The notes beneath the pieces were generated by a model. The model worked only from the letters and a program-made list of their open reading frames with translations. It did not search any database and had not been told where the DNA came from. From the NCBI RefSeq assembly GCF_014495685.1, contig NZ_JACTVI010000024.1:41280-105279 (forward strand): 64,000 nucleotides of DNA, read 5' to 3'. The position numbers were made by a program, and so were the translations under genes. Origin of the DNA: Streptomyces sp. TRM68367. Its GTDB lineage: Bacteria > Actinomycetota > Actinomycetes > Streptomycetales > Streptomycetaceae. Positions 24,437 to 32,994 of this stretch are shown here, piece after piece. The first letter of the stretch is position 1, and the number at the start of each line of letters is the position of its first letter.

Positions 24437-25522
24437 TCAGCCTTGCCGAATCACCAGTCTGCCACCCTGCCGCTGGGCGACGACTTTGCCGGGGAGGTTG
24501 ATGGCCCCCTGACCGCGCCAGCCGGTGATCAGCCGGTCGATTTCCTCGATGTGCCGGGCGAAGAGAGAACCGGCCGGGGCACCGGCCTCGATGGCGGCCC
24601 GGCGCAGGATGCGGCGGCGTACGGCGGGCGGCAGGGCGTAGAGCTTGGCGCACTCCAGGCGGCCGGCGGCGTCGCGGACGGTGGCCTCGGCCTGGCGGGC
24701 CCAGGCGTCGAGGGCGTCGGCGTCGTCGCGGGAGAGCCGGGCGGTGCGGGCGAGCGCCTCCACGACGCCCTTGCCGAGCGCCTTCTCCAGGGCGGGCAGG
24801 CCCTCGTGCCTCAGGCGGGATCTCGTGTAGGCCGGGTCGGTGTTGTGAGGGTCGTCCCACACCGGCAGGGACTGGACCATGCAGGCCTTGCGGGCGGTCT
24901 GCCGGTCGAGCTGGAGGAAGGGGCGGCGGTAGCGGCCGCCGGCCCCCGAGACCACGGCCATACCGGACAGGGAGCGGATGCCGGAGCCCCGGGCCAGGCC
25001 GAGCAGGACGGTTTCGGCCTGGTCGTCGCGGGTGTGGCCGAGCAGGACGGCGGTGGCGCAGTGGCGTACGGCGACGGCGTCGAGGGCGGCGTACCGGGCG
25101 TCGCGTGCGGCGGCTTCGGGTCCGCTGCCGCGGCCCACGGTCACGGCGACGGACTCGGCCGGGTCGAGGCCGAGTTCGCGCAGGCGCAGGACGACTTCCT
25201 CGGCACGCAGGTCTGAGCCGTCCTGGAGGCCGTGGTCGACGGTGACGCCGCCGGCGCGGATGCCGAGCCGGGGGGCTTCGAAGGCGAGGGCGGAGGCGAG
25301 CGCCATGGAGTCGGCGCCGCCGGAGCAGGCCACGAGCACGAGCGGCGGGGGCGACTGCTCGTGCGGGGTCTGCGCGGGGGCCTGCCGGGAGGCCTGCGCG
25401 GCGGGCTGTGCGATTGCCTGTGCGGTTGTCTGCTCGCTGGTGCGGCTGTGGTCGGTGAGGATGTCGTGGAGGACGCGGCGGACCGCCAGGCGTATCGCCG
25501 CGACCGCTGGATGGGGACCCAT
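24437..25522 (-). CDS. tilS: tRNA(Ile)-lysidine synthase
   Basis: The 361-residue N-type ATP pyrophosphatase adds lysine to C34 of tRNA-Ile(CAU), allowing AUA decoding. The PP-loop SGGADSMALA sits at about residues 67-76. Further landmarks are VDHGLQ, LGHTRDDQAETVL and the KACMVQSLPVWDDPHN block. Between the first helix and the PP-loop is an unusual low-complexity insert rich in Gln, Ala, Thr and Pro (about residues 26-58). Upstream of hpt and ftsH on the same strand. Confidence 0.92.
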   Translation of the reverse strand: MGPHPAVAAIRLAVRRVLHDILTDHSRTSEQTTAQAIAQPAAQASRQAPAQTPHEQSPPPLVLVACSGGADSMALASALAFEAPRLGIRAGGVTVDHGLQDGSDLRAEEVVLRLRELGLDPAESVAVTVGRGSGPEAAARDARYAALDAVAVRHCATAVLLGHTRDDQAETVLLGLARGSGIRSLSGMAVVSGAGGRYRRPFLQLDRQTARKACMVQSLPVWDDPHNTDPAYTRSRLRHEGLPALEKALGKGVVEALARTARLSRDDADALDAWARQAEATVRDAAGRLECAKLYALPPAVRRRILRRAAIEAGAPAGSLFARHIEEIDRLITGWRGQGAINLPGKVVAQRQGGRLVIRQG

Positions 25523-25713
25523 GTCCGGTTCCCTTCATGAAGTTGTCCGGGGGTGAGCCCGAGTCGGTCACTCAGAGTGTGTAGATGGTGACAGAAACGG
25601 GCGGTTCCCCGAGCATTGCACGCCTACCCATGGCTCACGGTCCCTCGGACGGGTGATTGAAGGGGCTCTCGCCTGCCGTCGGCCGGATTCCTTTCACACC
25701 CGTCCCACCTCGT

Positions 25714-26838
25714 TCACGCCTCGTGCTTGCGGTGCACCCGCGCGATCCAGTCCGCCGGTTTGGCGATCTCCGTCTTGGTGGGGAGAGTGTTCGGGGATGT
25801 CCACACGCGGTTGAAGCCGTCCATGCCGACCTCGTCGACGACGGCCCGGACGAAGCGTTCGCCGTCGCGGTACTGCCGGAGTTTGGCGTCCAGGCCCAGC
25901 AGTTTGCGCAGGGCCTGGTCCAGCCGGGAGGCGCCCCGGGCCCGCCGCTGCTGGAACTTCTCGCGGATTTCGGCCACGGACGGGACGACGGCCGGGCCGA
26001 CGCCGTCCATCACGAAGTCGGCGTGGCCCTCCAGCAGGGACATCACGGCGGTGAGGCGGCCGAGGATCTCCCGCTGGGCCGGGGTCTGCACGATCTCGAC
26101 GAGGGAGCGGCCGTCGTCGCCCTCCTCGGCCTCGGGACGGCCGCCGGCCAGAGTCTGTGCGGCCTCCCGGATGCGTTCCAGGACGGTCATGGGGTCGACG
26201 TCGGTCTCCCCCAAGAACGACTGGATTTCGCCCTCCAGGTGGTCCCGCAGCCAGGGAACCGCGGTGAACTGCGTGCGGTGCGTCTCCTCGTGCAGGGTCA
26301 CCCACAGGCGGAAGTCGTGGGGCTGTACGTCGAGTTCGCGCTCCACGTGCACGATGTTCGGGGCGACGAGGAGGAGGCGGCCACCGCCGTTCTCGCCGGC
26401 CGGGAGCTCGCGGGTGGCCGGGGCGAAGGTCTCGTACTGGCCGAGGACGCGGGAGGCCAGGAAGGACAGCAGCATGCCCAGTTCGACGCCGGTGACCTTG
26501 CCGCCGACGGCGCCGAGGACCGCGCCGCCGGGGGTGCCGCTGCGGCGCTCCTGCATCTTGTCCAGCAGCGGTTTGAGGATCTCCCGGAACCCGGCGACGT
26601 TCGCCCGGACCCAGCCGGGGCGGTCGACGACGAGGACGGGGGTGTCGTGGGTGTCTTCGGTGCCCATACGAGTGAAGCCCCGGACGTGTTCCTCCGAGGA
26701 CTTGGCATGCCGGCGCAGCTCTGCGACGACGGCCCGGGCCTCGTCGCGGCTCACCTCGGGGCCCGGCCGCATGAGCCGGGTCGCGGTCGCCACCGCGAGA
26801 TTCCAGTCGACCATCTCGGCTCCACCGATGCTCGTCAT
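25714..26838 (-). CDS. DUF2342 zinc-dependent metalloprotease-like protein
   Basis: The 374-residue protein has a zincin motif HEETH at residues 183-187 within LWVTLHEETHRTQF. A more distal EGHADFVMDGVG block could give the third ligand. The preceding helical part (DWNLAVATATRLMRPGP, VRANVAGFREIL) is characteristic of DUF2342, also annotated as F420-biosynthesis-associated. Substrate and physiological role are unknown. It sits between tilS and the D,D-carboxypeptidase gene on the same strand, a conserved Streptomyces neighbourhood. Confidence 0.8.
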   Translation of the reverse strand: MTSIGGAEMVDWNLAVATATRLMRPGPEVSRDEARAVVAELRRHAKSSEEHVRGFTRMGTEDTHDTPVLVVDRPGWVRANVAGFREILKPLLDKMQERRSGTPGGAVLGAVGGKVTGVELGMLLSFLASRVLGQYETFAPATRELPAGENGGGRLLLVAPNIVHVERELDVQPHDFRLWVTLHEETHRTQFTAVPWLRDHLEGEIQSFLGETDVDPMTVLERIREAAQTLAGGRPEAEEGDDGRSLVEIVQTPAQREILGRLTAVMSLLEGHADFVMDGVGPAVVPSVAEIREKFQQRRARGASRLDQALRKLLGLDAKLRQYRDGERFVRAVVDEVGMDGFNRVWTSPNTLPTKTEIAKPADWIARVHRKHEA

Positions 26839-27026
26839 GCGTCAACCGTACGTGAGCGCTGCCGCTGGGGGCAGGCCGAAGAGTGCCGGGTGGGCTGTGG
26901 AGGTGGTCGGTGTGAGGGCTGAGGGGCGTGGGTGTGCGGGGTGCCGTTGGTTGGCGCCGGCCGGGGGTGGGTGCGCTCGCCCGTGCTGGCGGGGTGCCGC
27001 TGCGCCCACCCGTGCCGCCCCAGCGG

Positions 27027-27066
27027 CACGACTGCCCGCAGCTACGCACGACTGCCCGCGGCTGCG
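27027..27066. repeat. Tandem 20-bp duplication between dac and the metalloprotease
   Basis: Units 27027-27046 and 27047-27066 differ at two positions; both begin CACGACTGCCCGC. They are intergenic, just downstream of the carboxypeptidase stop. Confidence 0.7.
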
Positions 27067-27080
27067 ACGGCTTCGTGTGG

Positions 27081-28745
27081 CTAGCGGCAGGTGCAGGTCG
27101 TCAGGGTTGTTGCTGTTTTGTCCAGGGCCGACTGGGCTGCGCCCGGGTTCCTGGTGTTCGAGGTCAGGAAGGTGAACGCCAGGAGGCGGCCGTTCTGGTC
27201 GACTGCCGTGCCTGCGAGGGTGTTGACGCCGGTGAGGGTGCCTGTTTTGGCGCGTACGACGCCTGCTGCGCCGTCCGCGTAGCGGCTGGTCAGGGTGCCG
27301 GTGAAGCCTGCGACGGGGAGGCCGGTGAGGACGGCCCGGAGGGCGGGGTGGCTGGGGGCGGCCGACTTGGTGAGGAGGGCGGTCAGGAGGTCGGCCGTGA
27401 GACGGTCGGCGCGGTCGAGGCCGCTGCCGTCCTTGAAGCGGGCGCCCTTCAAGGGGAGGCCGAGCTTCGCCAACTGGGCGTGGATGGCCGAGCCCGCGCC
27501 GGTGAAGTCCGCCCGCTTCCCCGTCGCAATCGCCGTCTGGCGGGCGAGGTGCTCGGCGATGTCGTTGTCGCTGTTGGTGAGCATGCGTTCGACGAGCGAG
27601 GAGAGGGGTGGCGAGGAGACCTTGGCCAGGGTTTCCGCGCGGCCCGTGGCCTTGGAGGGGCCGGGAGGCGTCGTGCTGATGCCGTGTTCCTTCAGGAACT
27701 GCCCGAACTTGCGGGCCGCGTCCGCCGCCGGGTCGGGCACGCGCGGTGCCGGTCCGCTGGTCGAGTCGTCCGTGCGGGCCTCGTCGGCCATCAGGGCGGT
27801 GATCTTCGCGAGGTTGCCGTTGACCCCGATCGGATGCATTTCGGGGCCCGCGTACAGGGTGGTGTCGTACGACAGCGTCACCTCGCGCAGGCCGTGCTTC
27901 TTCAGGGCCGCGGCCGTCCCGGCGGCCAGCGCGCGCAGGCTCGCCCAGCCGCCGGCCTCCTTGCGGGCGGTGAGTGTCGGGTCGCCGCCGCCGACGAGGA
28001 CGACCTCCTTGGTGTCGGGTTCCAGCGCGGCGCGGGTGGTGAGGCGGTGGTCGGGGCCCATCGCGGTCAGGGCGGCGACCGCGGTGGCGATCTTCGTCGT
28101 GGACGCGGGGATGAGCGGCACGTCGGCACCCGTGCCGTACAGGAGCTTGCCGGTGGCCGCGTCGACGACCGCGGCCGTACGGCGGGAGCCGAGTGCCGGG
28201 TCCTTCAGGAGCGGGTCGAGGACGCGCGCGAGGGCCGCGCCGTTCGGGGCCGGCTTCACCGTGCCGCCGGCGCCGCCGAGGCCGGCCAGCACGGAGGCGG
28301 CGCTGGGCGCGGGCCGCGGCGCCTCGGCCACCGCACCGGAGGAACCTGACGTACCGGAGGTACGGCCGTGATCTGCGCCACCCGTGCGGTCGTGGGCGAC
28401 CGCCCAGTCCCGCTCGGCCGTACGCTGACCGCTGGAGTCCCAGGGACCGGCGGCGGTCACCACACCGGCGGCCAGGGCGAGACCGGCAGTGGCGGCACCG
28501 GCGGTGTACTGCCAGTTCTTCGCCCGGGAGCCCCGCCAGCTCTGTGACACCTGCCCGACCCGTGTGACCTGCGACGACAGGGCCCGCGCGAGCCGCGTGA
28601 CCCGTGGCCGCGCAGCCCCTGCGGCCCGGGTGAGATGAGGCCGTACGGTGTCCGCGGCCCGGGCGAGACGCGGTCGTACGGCGCCCGCCACCCGCACCAC
28701 ATGCGGTCTGGCGGCCCGCCAAGGCCTCAGTTCCGGCACGAACAC
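27081..28745 (-). CDS. dacB: D-alanyl-D-alanine carboxypeptidase/endopeptidase (PBP4, peptidase S13)
   Basis: This 554-residue penicillin-binding protein trims peptidoglycan stem peptides. The active-site triad motifs are in order: STTK (SxxK) in LIPASTTKIAT, SDN in LTNSDNDIAEHLARQ and KTG in VRAKTGTLTGVN. A single membrane segment (about residues 78-100) anchors it. Ahead of it lies a strongly basic cytoplasmic N-terminus of about 60 residues built from four 11-residue repeats. The GTG start is assigned on the reading frame; a second GTG (28739) is two codons downstream. The C-terminus ends in TCTCR with two cysteines. Confidence 0.92.
   Translation of the reverse strand: MFVPELRPWRAARPHVVRVAGAVRPRLARAADTVRPHLTRAAGAARPRVTRLARALSSQVTRVGQVSQSWRGSRAKNWQYTAGAATAGLALAAGVVTAAGPWDSSGQRTAERDWAVAHDRTGGADHGRTSGTSGSSGAVAEAPRPAPSAASVLAGLGGAGGTVKPAPNGAALARVLDPLLKDPALGSRRTAAVVDAATGKLLYGTGADVPLIPASTTKIATAVAALTAMGPDHRLTTRAALEPDTKEVVLVGGGDPTLTARKEAGGWASLRALAAGTAAALKKHGLREVTLSYDTTLYAGPEMHPIGVNGNLAKITALMADEARTDDSTSGPAPRVPDPAADAARKFGQFLKEHGISTTPPGPSKATGRAETLAKVSSPPLSSLVERMLTNSDNDIAEHLARQTAIATGKRADFTGAGSAIHAQLAKLGLPLKGARFKDGSGLDRADRLTADLLTALLTKSAAPSHPALRAVLTGLPVAGFTGTLTSRYADGAAGVVRAKTGTLTGVNTLAGTAVDQNGRLLAFTFLTSNTRNPGAAQSALDKTATTLTTCTCR
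28578..28709 (-). repeat. Four 33-bp repeats encoding an 11-residue basic repeat in dacB
   Basis: Residues 13-56 read as RPHVVRVAGAV, RPRLARAADTV, RPHLTRAAGAA and RPRVTRLARAL. Each begins Arg-Pro and has Arg every three to four residues, giving a cationic amphipathic segment on the cytoplasmic side of the membrane anchor. Confidence 0.75.
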
Positions 28746-28824
28746 CAGCCCCTTTCGCGATCACACACCGGCGTGAGGGACACTTAACCACCAGAACTAT
28801 GTGCTGATCATGGAGGAGCCACCG

Positions 28825-29316
28825 GTGGAGTTCGACGTCACGATCGAGATCCCGAAGGGTTCGCGCAACAAGTACGAGGTGGACCACGAGACCGGTCGTA
28901 TCCGCCTGGACCGGCGACTCTTCACGTCGACCGCCTACCCGACCGACTACGGCTTCGTCGAGAACACCCTCGGCGAGGACGGCGACCCGCTGGACGCGCT
29001 GGTCATCCTCGACGAGCCGACCTTCCCGGGCTGCCTGATCCGCTGCCGCGCGATCGGCATGTTCCGGATGACGGACGAGGCCGGTGGCGACGACAAGTTG
29101 CTGTGCGTGCCGTCGACCGACCCGCGCGTGGAGCACCTGCGTGACATTCACCACGTGTCGGAGTTCGACCGTCTGGAGATCCAGCACTTCTTCGAGGTCT
29201 ACAAGGACCTGGAGCCCGGCAAGTCGGTCGAGGGCGCCAACTGGGTGGGCCGCACGGACGCCGAGGCCGAGATCGAGCGGTCGTACAAGCGATTCAAGGA
29301 GACGGGCGGCCACTGA
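28825..29316 (+). CDS. ppa: Inorganic pyrophosphatase
   Basis: The 163-residue family I enzyme hydrolyses pyrophosphate and drives biosynthetic reactions. Conserved elements are EIPKGSRNKYEVD, YPTDYGFVENT, the metal/catalytic signature DGDPLDALVI and HHVSEFDRLEIQHFFEVYKDLEPGK. GTG 28825 is used because GGAGGAG lies just upstream and the N-terminus then starts VEFDVTIE. ATG 28810 and GTG 28801 are in frame but overlap that ribosome binding site. Divergent from dacB; ends at a strong hairpin. Confidence 0.95.
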   Translation: MEFDVTIEIPKGSRNKYEVDHETGRIRLDRRLFTSTAYPTDYGFVENTLGEDGDPLDALVILDEPTFPGCLIRCRAIGMFRMTDEAGGDDKLLCVPSTDPRVEHLRDIHHVSEFDRLEIQHFFEVYKDLEPGKSVEGANWVGRTDAEAEIERSYKRFKETGGH

Positions 29317-29340
29317 CGCCGTTACCTCAGCCTGTCCTGA

Positions 29341-29374
29341 GAACGGGCCGTGCGCACGCGCGTGCGGCCCGTTC
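29341..29374 (+). terminator. Hairpin terminator after ppa
   Basis: GAACGGGCCG (29341-29350) pairs perfectly with CGGCCCGTTC (29365-29374). The loop itself contains the palindrome GCACGCGCGTGC. Confidence 0.75.
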
Positions 29375-29432
29375 GCGTGTATGTGCGCATACTGAGGCCT
29401 GACGGAGGTGTCGTACAGGGAGCGCTACTCAA

Positions 29433-31094
29433 GTGACGGACGCGGAGGACCGCAAGCCGCAGTCGGACGAGGCGAGGGCCACGTTCGATCCCGAGATCAC
29501 ATCGGAGTTCGCCGTTCCCCAAGGGCTCGCGGTCCCCAGGGGCGGTACGGAGCCGGAGACCACGTCCGACTTCGCTGTTCCGCAGGGGCTCGACGTACCG
29601 CAGGTGTCCGCCGTCGAGGCCGAGGGGTCGGCGTTCTCTCCGCCCCGCACGTACAGCGCCCGGCAGGCCCCGCCCGCGTTCACCCCGCCCAGCGGGGTGC
29701 CGGTCATCAGCCTGACCAAGGACGTGCCCTGGCAGGACCGGATGCGCACGATGCTGCGCATGCCGGTGGCCGAGCGGCCCGTGCTGGAGCAGGCGCACCG
29801 GCACGACGAGTCCGGGCCCGCCGTCCCGCGCGTGCTCGACCTGACGCTGCGTATCGGCGAGTTGCTGCTGGCGGGCGGTGAGGGCGCCGAGGACGTGGAG
29901 GCGGCGATGTTCGCCGTCTGCCGCTCCTACGGCCTGGACCGCTGCGAGCCGAACGTTACCTTCACGCTGCTGGCGATCTCGTACCAGCCGTCCCTGGTGG
30001 ACGACCCGGTGACGGCGTCCCGGACGGTACGGCGCCGGGGTACCGACTACACGCGGCTCGCGGCCGTGTACCAGCTGGTGGACGACCTCAGCGACCCGGA
30101 GACGCAGATCTCCCTGGAGGAGGCCTACCGGCGGCTCGCGGAGATACGGCGCAACCGGCACCCCTACTCCACCTGGACGCTCACCGCCGCCAGCGGACTG
30201 CTCGCGGGCGCGGCCTCGGTGCTGGTCGGCGGCGGCCTCGTGGTGTTCGTCGCGGCCGTGCTGGGCGCGAGCCTGGGCGACCGGCTGGCGTGGCTGTGCG
30301 CGGGGCGGGGGCTGCCGGAGTTCTACCAGTTCATCGTGGCCGCGATGCCGCCGGCCGCGGTCGGGGTGGCGCTCACGCTGACCGGCGTCCACGTGAACGC
30401 CTCCGCGGTGGTCACCGGTGGGCTCTTCGCTCTGCTCCCGGGGCGGGCGCTCGTGGCGGGCGTCCAGGACGGGCTGACCGGCTACTACATCACCGCGGCC
30501 GCGCGCCTGCTGGAGGTCATGTACTTCTACGTCGGCATCGTCATCGGGGTGCTGGTCGTCCTGTACTTCGGCGTGAAGCTGGGTGCCGAGCTCCATCCCG
30601 ACACGGCGCTGGGCGGCTCGTCACGGCCGTTGTGGCAGATCGGGGCGGCGATGCTGCTGGCGCTGACGTTCGCGGTGCTGTTGCAGCAGGAGCGGTCGAC
30701 GGTGCTGTTGGTGACGTTGAACGGGGGTGTCGCCTGGTCGGTGTTCGGGGCGATGCACTCCGTGGGGGAGATCTCGCCGGTGGCCTCCACGGCGGCGGCC
30801 GCGGGGCTGGTGGGGTTGTTCGGGCAGTTGCTGTCGCGCTACCGGTTCGCGTCCGCGTTGCCGTACACGACGGCGGCGATCGGGCCGCTGTTGCCGGGTT
30901 CGGCGACGTATTTCGGGTTGTTGTCGATCGCGCAGAACCAGGTCGATGCCGGGTTGGTTTCCCTGACCAAGGCTGTTGCGTTGGCCATGGCGATCGCCAT
31001 CGGGGTGAACCTCGGGTCGGAGATCTCGCGGATGTTCCTGCGGATCGGGTCTGCGGACAAGCGGCGAGCCGCCAAGCGGACCAGGGGATTCTGA
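29433..31094 (+). CDS. Threonine/serine exporter family protein (ThrE)
   Basis: The 553-residue protein has a hydrophilic N-terminal part of about 245 residues, then about ten hydrophobic helices. The amphipathic ThrE block LDLTLRIGELLLAGGEGAEDVEAAM begins at about residue 137. Further signatures are GASLGDRLAW, PGRALVAGVQDGLTGYYITAAARLLEV and LLPGSATYFGLLSIAQNQ. Corynebacterium ThrE exports threonine and serine with the proton gradient; specificity here is not shown. The first 60 residues contain two related segments (SEFAVPQGLAVP and SDFAVPQGLDVP). GTG start with GGGAG about 10 nt upstream. Confidence 0.85.
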   Translation: MTDAEDRKPQSDEARATFDPEITSEFAVPQGLAVPRGGTEPETTSDFAVPQGLDVPQVSAVEAEGSAFSPPRTYSARQAPPAFTPPSGVPVISLTKDVPWQDRMRTMLRMPVAERPVLEQAHRHDESGPAVPRVLDLTLRIGELLLAGGEGAEDVEAAMFAVCRSYGLDRCEPNVTFTLLAISYQPSLVDDPVTASRTVRRRGTDYTRLAAVYQLVDDLSDPETQISLEEAYRRLAEIRRNRHPYSTWTLTAASGLLAGAASVLVGGGLVVFVAAVLGASLGDRLAWLCAGRGLPEFYQFIVAAMPPAAVGVALTLTGVHVNASAVVTGGLFALLPGRALVAGVQDGLTGYYITAAARLLEVMYFYVGIVIGVLVVLYFGVKLGAELHPDTALGGSSRPLWQIGAAMLLALTFAVLLQQERSTVLLVTLNGGVAWSVFGAMHSVGEISPVASTAAAAGLVGLFGQLLSRYRFASALPYTTAAIGPLLPGSATYFGLLSIAQNQVDAGLVSLTKAVALAMAIAIGVNLGSEISRMFLRIGSADKRRAAKRTRGF

Positions 31095-31181
31095 GCGCCT
31101 AGCAGCTCGGGGACTACTTGTTGTCGGCGGGTGCTGGTTGTCGGTGGCTTGTCGCGCAGTTCCCCGCGCCCCTCGGTTGGC

Positions 31182-31961
31182 TCAGTACCCCTGGTTGTAA
31201 GGCGACTGACCGCCCTGCTGGGAGCCGTAAGGCTGCTGCGGCGGGTACGGCTGGGGGTAGGGCTCGTCCGGGTCGATGCGGCGGAGCTGGGTCGTGGGGG
31301 CGTCCATGAGCGGGGGCTGCACCGGAGCTGCCGCGGCCGTGCGCTTCTTCTTGGCGCGGTCGCGGAGGTACTCGATGATGATCGGGACCACGGAGAGCAG
31401 GACGATCAGGACGAGGATCGCCTCGACGTGGGTGCGGATGAACTCGATCTGGCCGAGCCAGTAGCCCGCGAGGGTGACGCCCGTGCCCCAGGCGATGCCG
31501 CCGATGATGTTGTACGTGAAGAACGTGCGGTACTTCATGCGGCCGGCGCCGGCCACGATGGGGGCGAAGGTGCGCACGATGGGGACGAAGCGGGCCAGGA
31601 CGATCGCCTTGGGGCCCCACTTCTCCATGAACTCGTGGGCCTTCTCCAGGTTCTCCTGCTTGAAGAGTCTGGAGTCGGGGCGGCTGAACAGCTTCGGGCC
31701 GAAGAACTTGCCGATCATGTAGCCCACCTGGTCGCCGATGACGGCGGCGATCACGATCAGCGTGCACACCAGCCACAGGGGCTGGCTGATGTACTGCCCC
31801 TGGGCCACGAAGAGACCCGCGGTGAACAGCAGGGAGTCGCCGGGCAGGAAAGCGAAGAGCCCGGACTCCGCGAAGACGATCAGCAGGATGCCGGGCAGGC
31901 TGAAGGTGGAGATCAGATAGTCCGGGCTGAGCCACTCGGGGCCGAGCGCAAGCGTGGTCAC
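31182..31961 (-). CDS. DedA family membrane protein
   Basis: The 259-residue protein shows the SNARE-associated/DedA motifs FAESGLFAFLPGDSLLFTAGL, GDQVGYMIG, KWGPKAIVLARFVPIVRTFAP and GAGRMKYRTFF, spread over five or six hydrophobic segments. DedA proteins support envelope integrity and lipid-carrier recycling. The C-terminal 45 residues are Pro, Gln and Tyr rich (QPYPPQQPYGSQQGG) and probably disordered. GTG 31961 is chosen: the family N-terminus starts there and GGAG lies 10 nt upstream. Confidence 0.88.
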   Translation of the reverse strand: MTTLALGPEWLSPDYLISTFSLPGILLIVFAESGLFAFLPGDSLLFTAGLFVAQGQYISQPLWLVCTLIVIAAVIGDQVGYMIGKFFGPKLFSRPDSRLFKQENLEKAHEFMEKWGPKAIVLARFVPIVRTFAPIVAGAGRMKYRTFFTYNIIGGIAWGTGVTLAGYWLGQIEFIRTHVEAILVLIVLLSVVPIIIEYLRDRAKKKRTAAAAPVQPPLMDAPTTQLRRIDPDEPYPQPYPPQQPYGSQQGGQSPYNQGY

Positions 31962-32088
31962 GGGATTGTGGCTCCTGCTGCTGTGGGATTCGGGCTGGGT
32001 TGGCTGCCCAAAAGTATCAACGCAGCCATCACGCCCCGGGTTCCTTGGTAGTTCCCAGAATGCCCTGTGCAGCGCCTGGCACAAAGCC

Positions 32089-32118
32089 GAGCACCCCGGC
32101 GCCATCACCGGGGTGCTC
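32089..32118 (-). terminator. Hairpin terminator of tipA
   Basis: Perfect 11-bp arms GAGCACCCCGG (32089-32099) and CCGGGGTGCTC (32108-32118), located 18 bp past the tipA stop on the minus strand. Confidence 0.75.
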
Positions 32119-32135
32119 CGCGAAACCGCCGCCTT

Positions 32136-32906
32136 CTAGGAGGAGTGCCGGGCGGCGTTGGCGAGGATCGCCTCGCGCATGTAGGCCGCGAGGCCCGGCT
32201 TCGCCTTGTCGATGTTGTGGGTGAAGCGTTCGTCGTTGACGTACATCTCGGCCAGGCAGGTGTGCATCTCGTACCCGCAGTCGTAGTGGTTGCGGGCGAT
32301 TCCCCGGCGGTGCTCCTCGGCGGCGTCCATCGCCGCCTCGGAGTCGGCCGCCTCGCCGGCCTCCATCAGGGCGACGAACCGCCGGGTGAGCTCGTCGGCC
32401 TCGTTCTGGATCCGCTGCCAATCCTCCTTGGTGTAGGACGCCGCGCGCTGCTGGGACTGCCGGTAGGCGTCGGTGTTCCCCCAGCGCTCGCGCACCTCGT
32501 CCTCGTACTGGTCCGGGTCGAAGTCCCCGAACACCTCGAACTTCTCCTCGGGCGTGAGGTTGATCCCCATCTTCCGTGCCTCCATGGCGTGCTCCACGGC
32601 CTCCGCCATCTTCTGCAGCTTCTCGATCCGGGCGGTCAGCAGCTCGTGCTGGCGGCGCAGGTGCGCGCGCGGGTCTGCTTTTCCGGTGGCCTGATCGTCG
32701 AGCAGGGCGGCGACCTCGTCGAGCGGGAAGCCAAGCTCCCGGTAGAACAGAATCTGCTGCAGCCGGTCGAGGTCGGCGTCGCTGTAGCGCCGGTGGCCCG
32801 CGTGGCTGCGCTCGCTCGGGGCGAGCAGCCCGATGGCGTCGTAGTGGTGCAGGGTGCGCACCGTGACGCCGGCGAAGCCGGCGACCCGTCCCACGGAGTA
32901 GCTCAC
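32136..32906 (-). CDS. tipA: TipA-type MerR regulator with antibiotic-binding domain
   Basis: The 256-residue protein closely follows S. lividans TipAL. A MerR winged-helix domain (YSVGRVAGFAGVTVRTLHHYD, HRRYSDADLDRLQQIL) is followed by a coiled coil (HELLTARIEKLQKM) and a TipAS drug-binding domain beginning MGINLTPEEKFEVFG. Thiopeptides such as thiostrepton bind covalently to a cysteine in that domain in the known protein; here HYDCGYEMHTCLAEM supplies Cys. ATG 32570 would start an independent 144-residue TipAS, as in S. lividans. GTG start with GGGAG upstream. Confidence 0.93.
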   Translation of the reverse strand: MSYSVGRVAGFAGVTVRTLHHYDAIGLLAPSERSHAGHRRYSDADLDRLQQILFYRELGFPLDEVAALLDDQATGKADPRAHLRRQHELLTARIEKLQKMAEAVEHAMEARKMGINLTPEEKFEVFGDFDPDQYEDEVRERWGNTDAYRQSQQRAASYTKEDWQRIQNEADELTRRFVALMEAGEAADSEAAMDAAEEHRRGIARNHYDCGYEMHTCLAEMYVNDERFTHNIDKAKPGLAAYMREAILANAARHSS

Positions 32907-32931
32907 TTCCGCTCCCTTCCTCGTACGCGCT

Positions 32932-32968
32932 CCACACTGAGTCCTTACGTTGCGTGAGATGCAAGCCC
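32932..32968 (-). promoter_or_regulatory. ptipA-like promoter/operator
   Basis: Minus-strand TTGCATCTCACG, CAACGTAAGGACT and CAGTGTGG correspond to the TTGCACC-inverted repeat-CAGCGTG arrangement of the S. lividans tipA promoter, with the long MerR-type spacer. It lies 26 nt upstream of the tipA GTG and close to the divergent gad start. Confidence 0.7.
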
Positions 32969-32981
32969 GATTTCCCGGATC

Positions 32982-32987
32982 TACCGT
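32982..32987 (+). promoter_or_regulatory. Leaderless-type -10 box of the glutamate decarboxylase gene
   Basis: TACCGT is followed by 7 nt and the ATG at 32995. Only 88 bp separate gad from tipA, so this promoter abuts the TipA operator. Confidence 0.4.
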
Positions 32988-32994
32988 CGTAGGT

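Noticed and set aside
26842..29313. 823-codon minus-strand frame across ppa and dacB
   Set aside because: It is a shadow frame: dacB and ppa with their catalytic motifs account for the same bases in other frames.
31131..32051. 306-codon plus-strand frame antisense to dedA
   Set aside because: DedA motifs and membrane helices on the minus strand explain the region.
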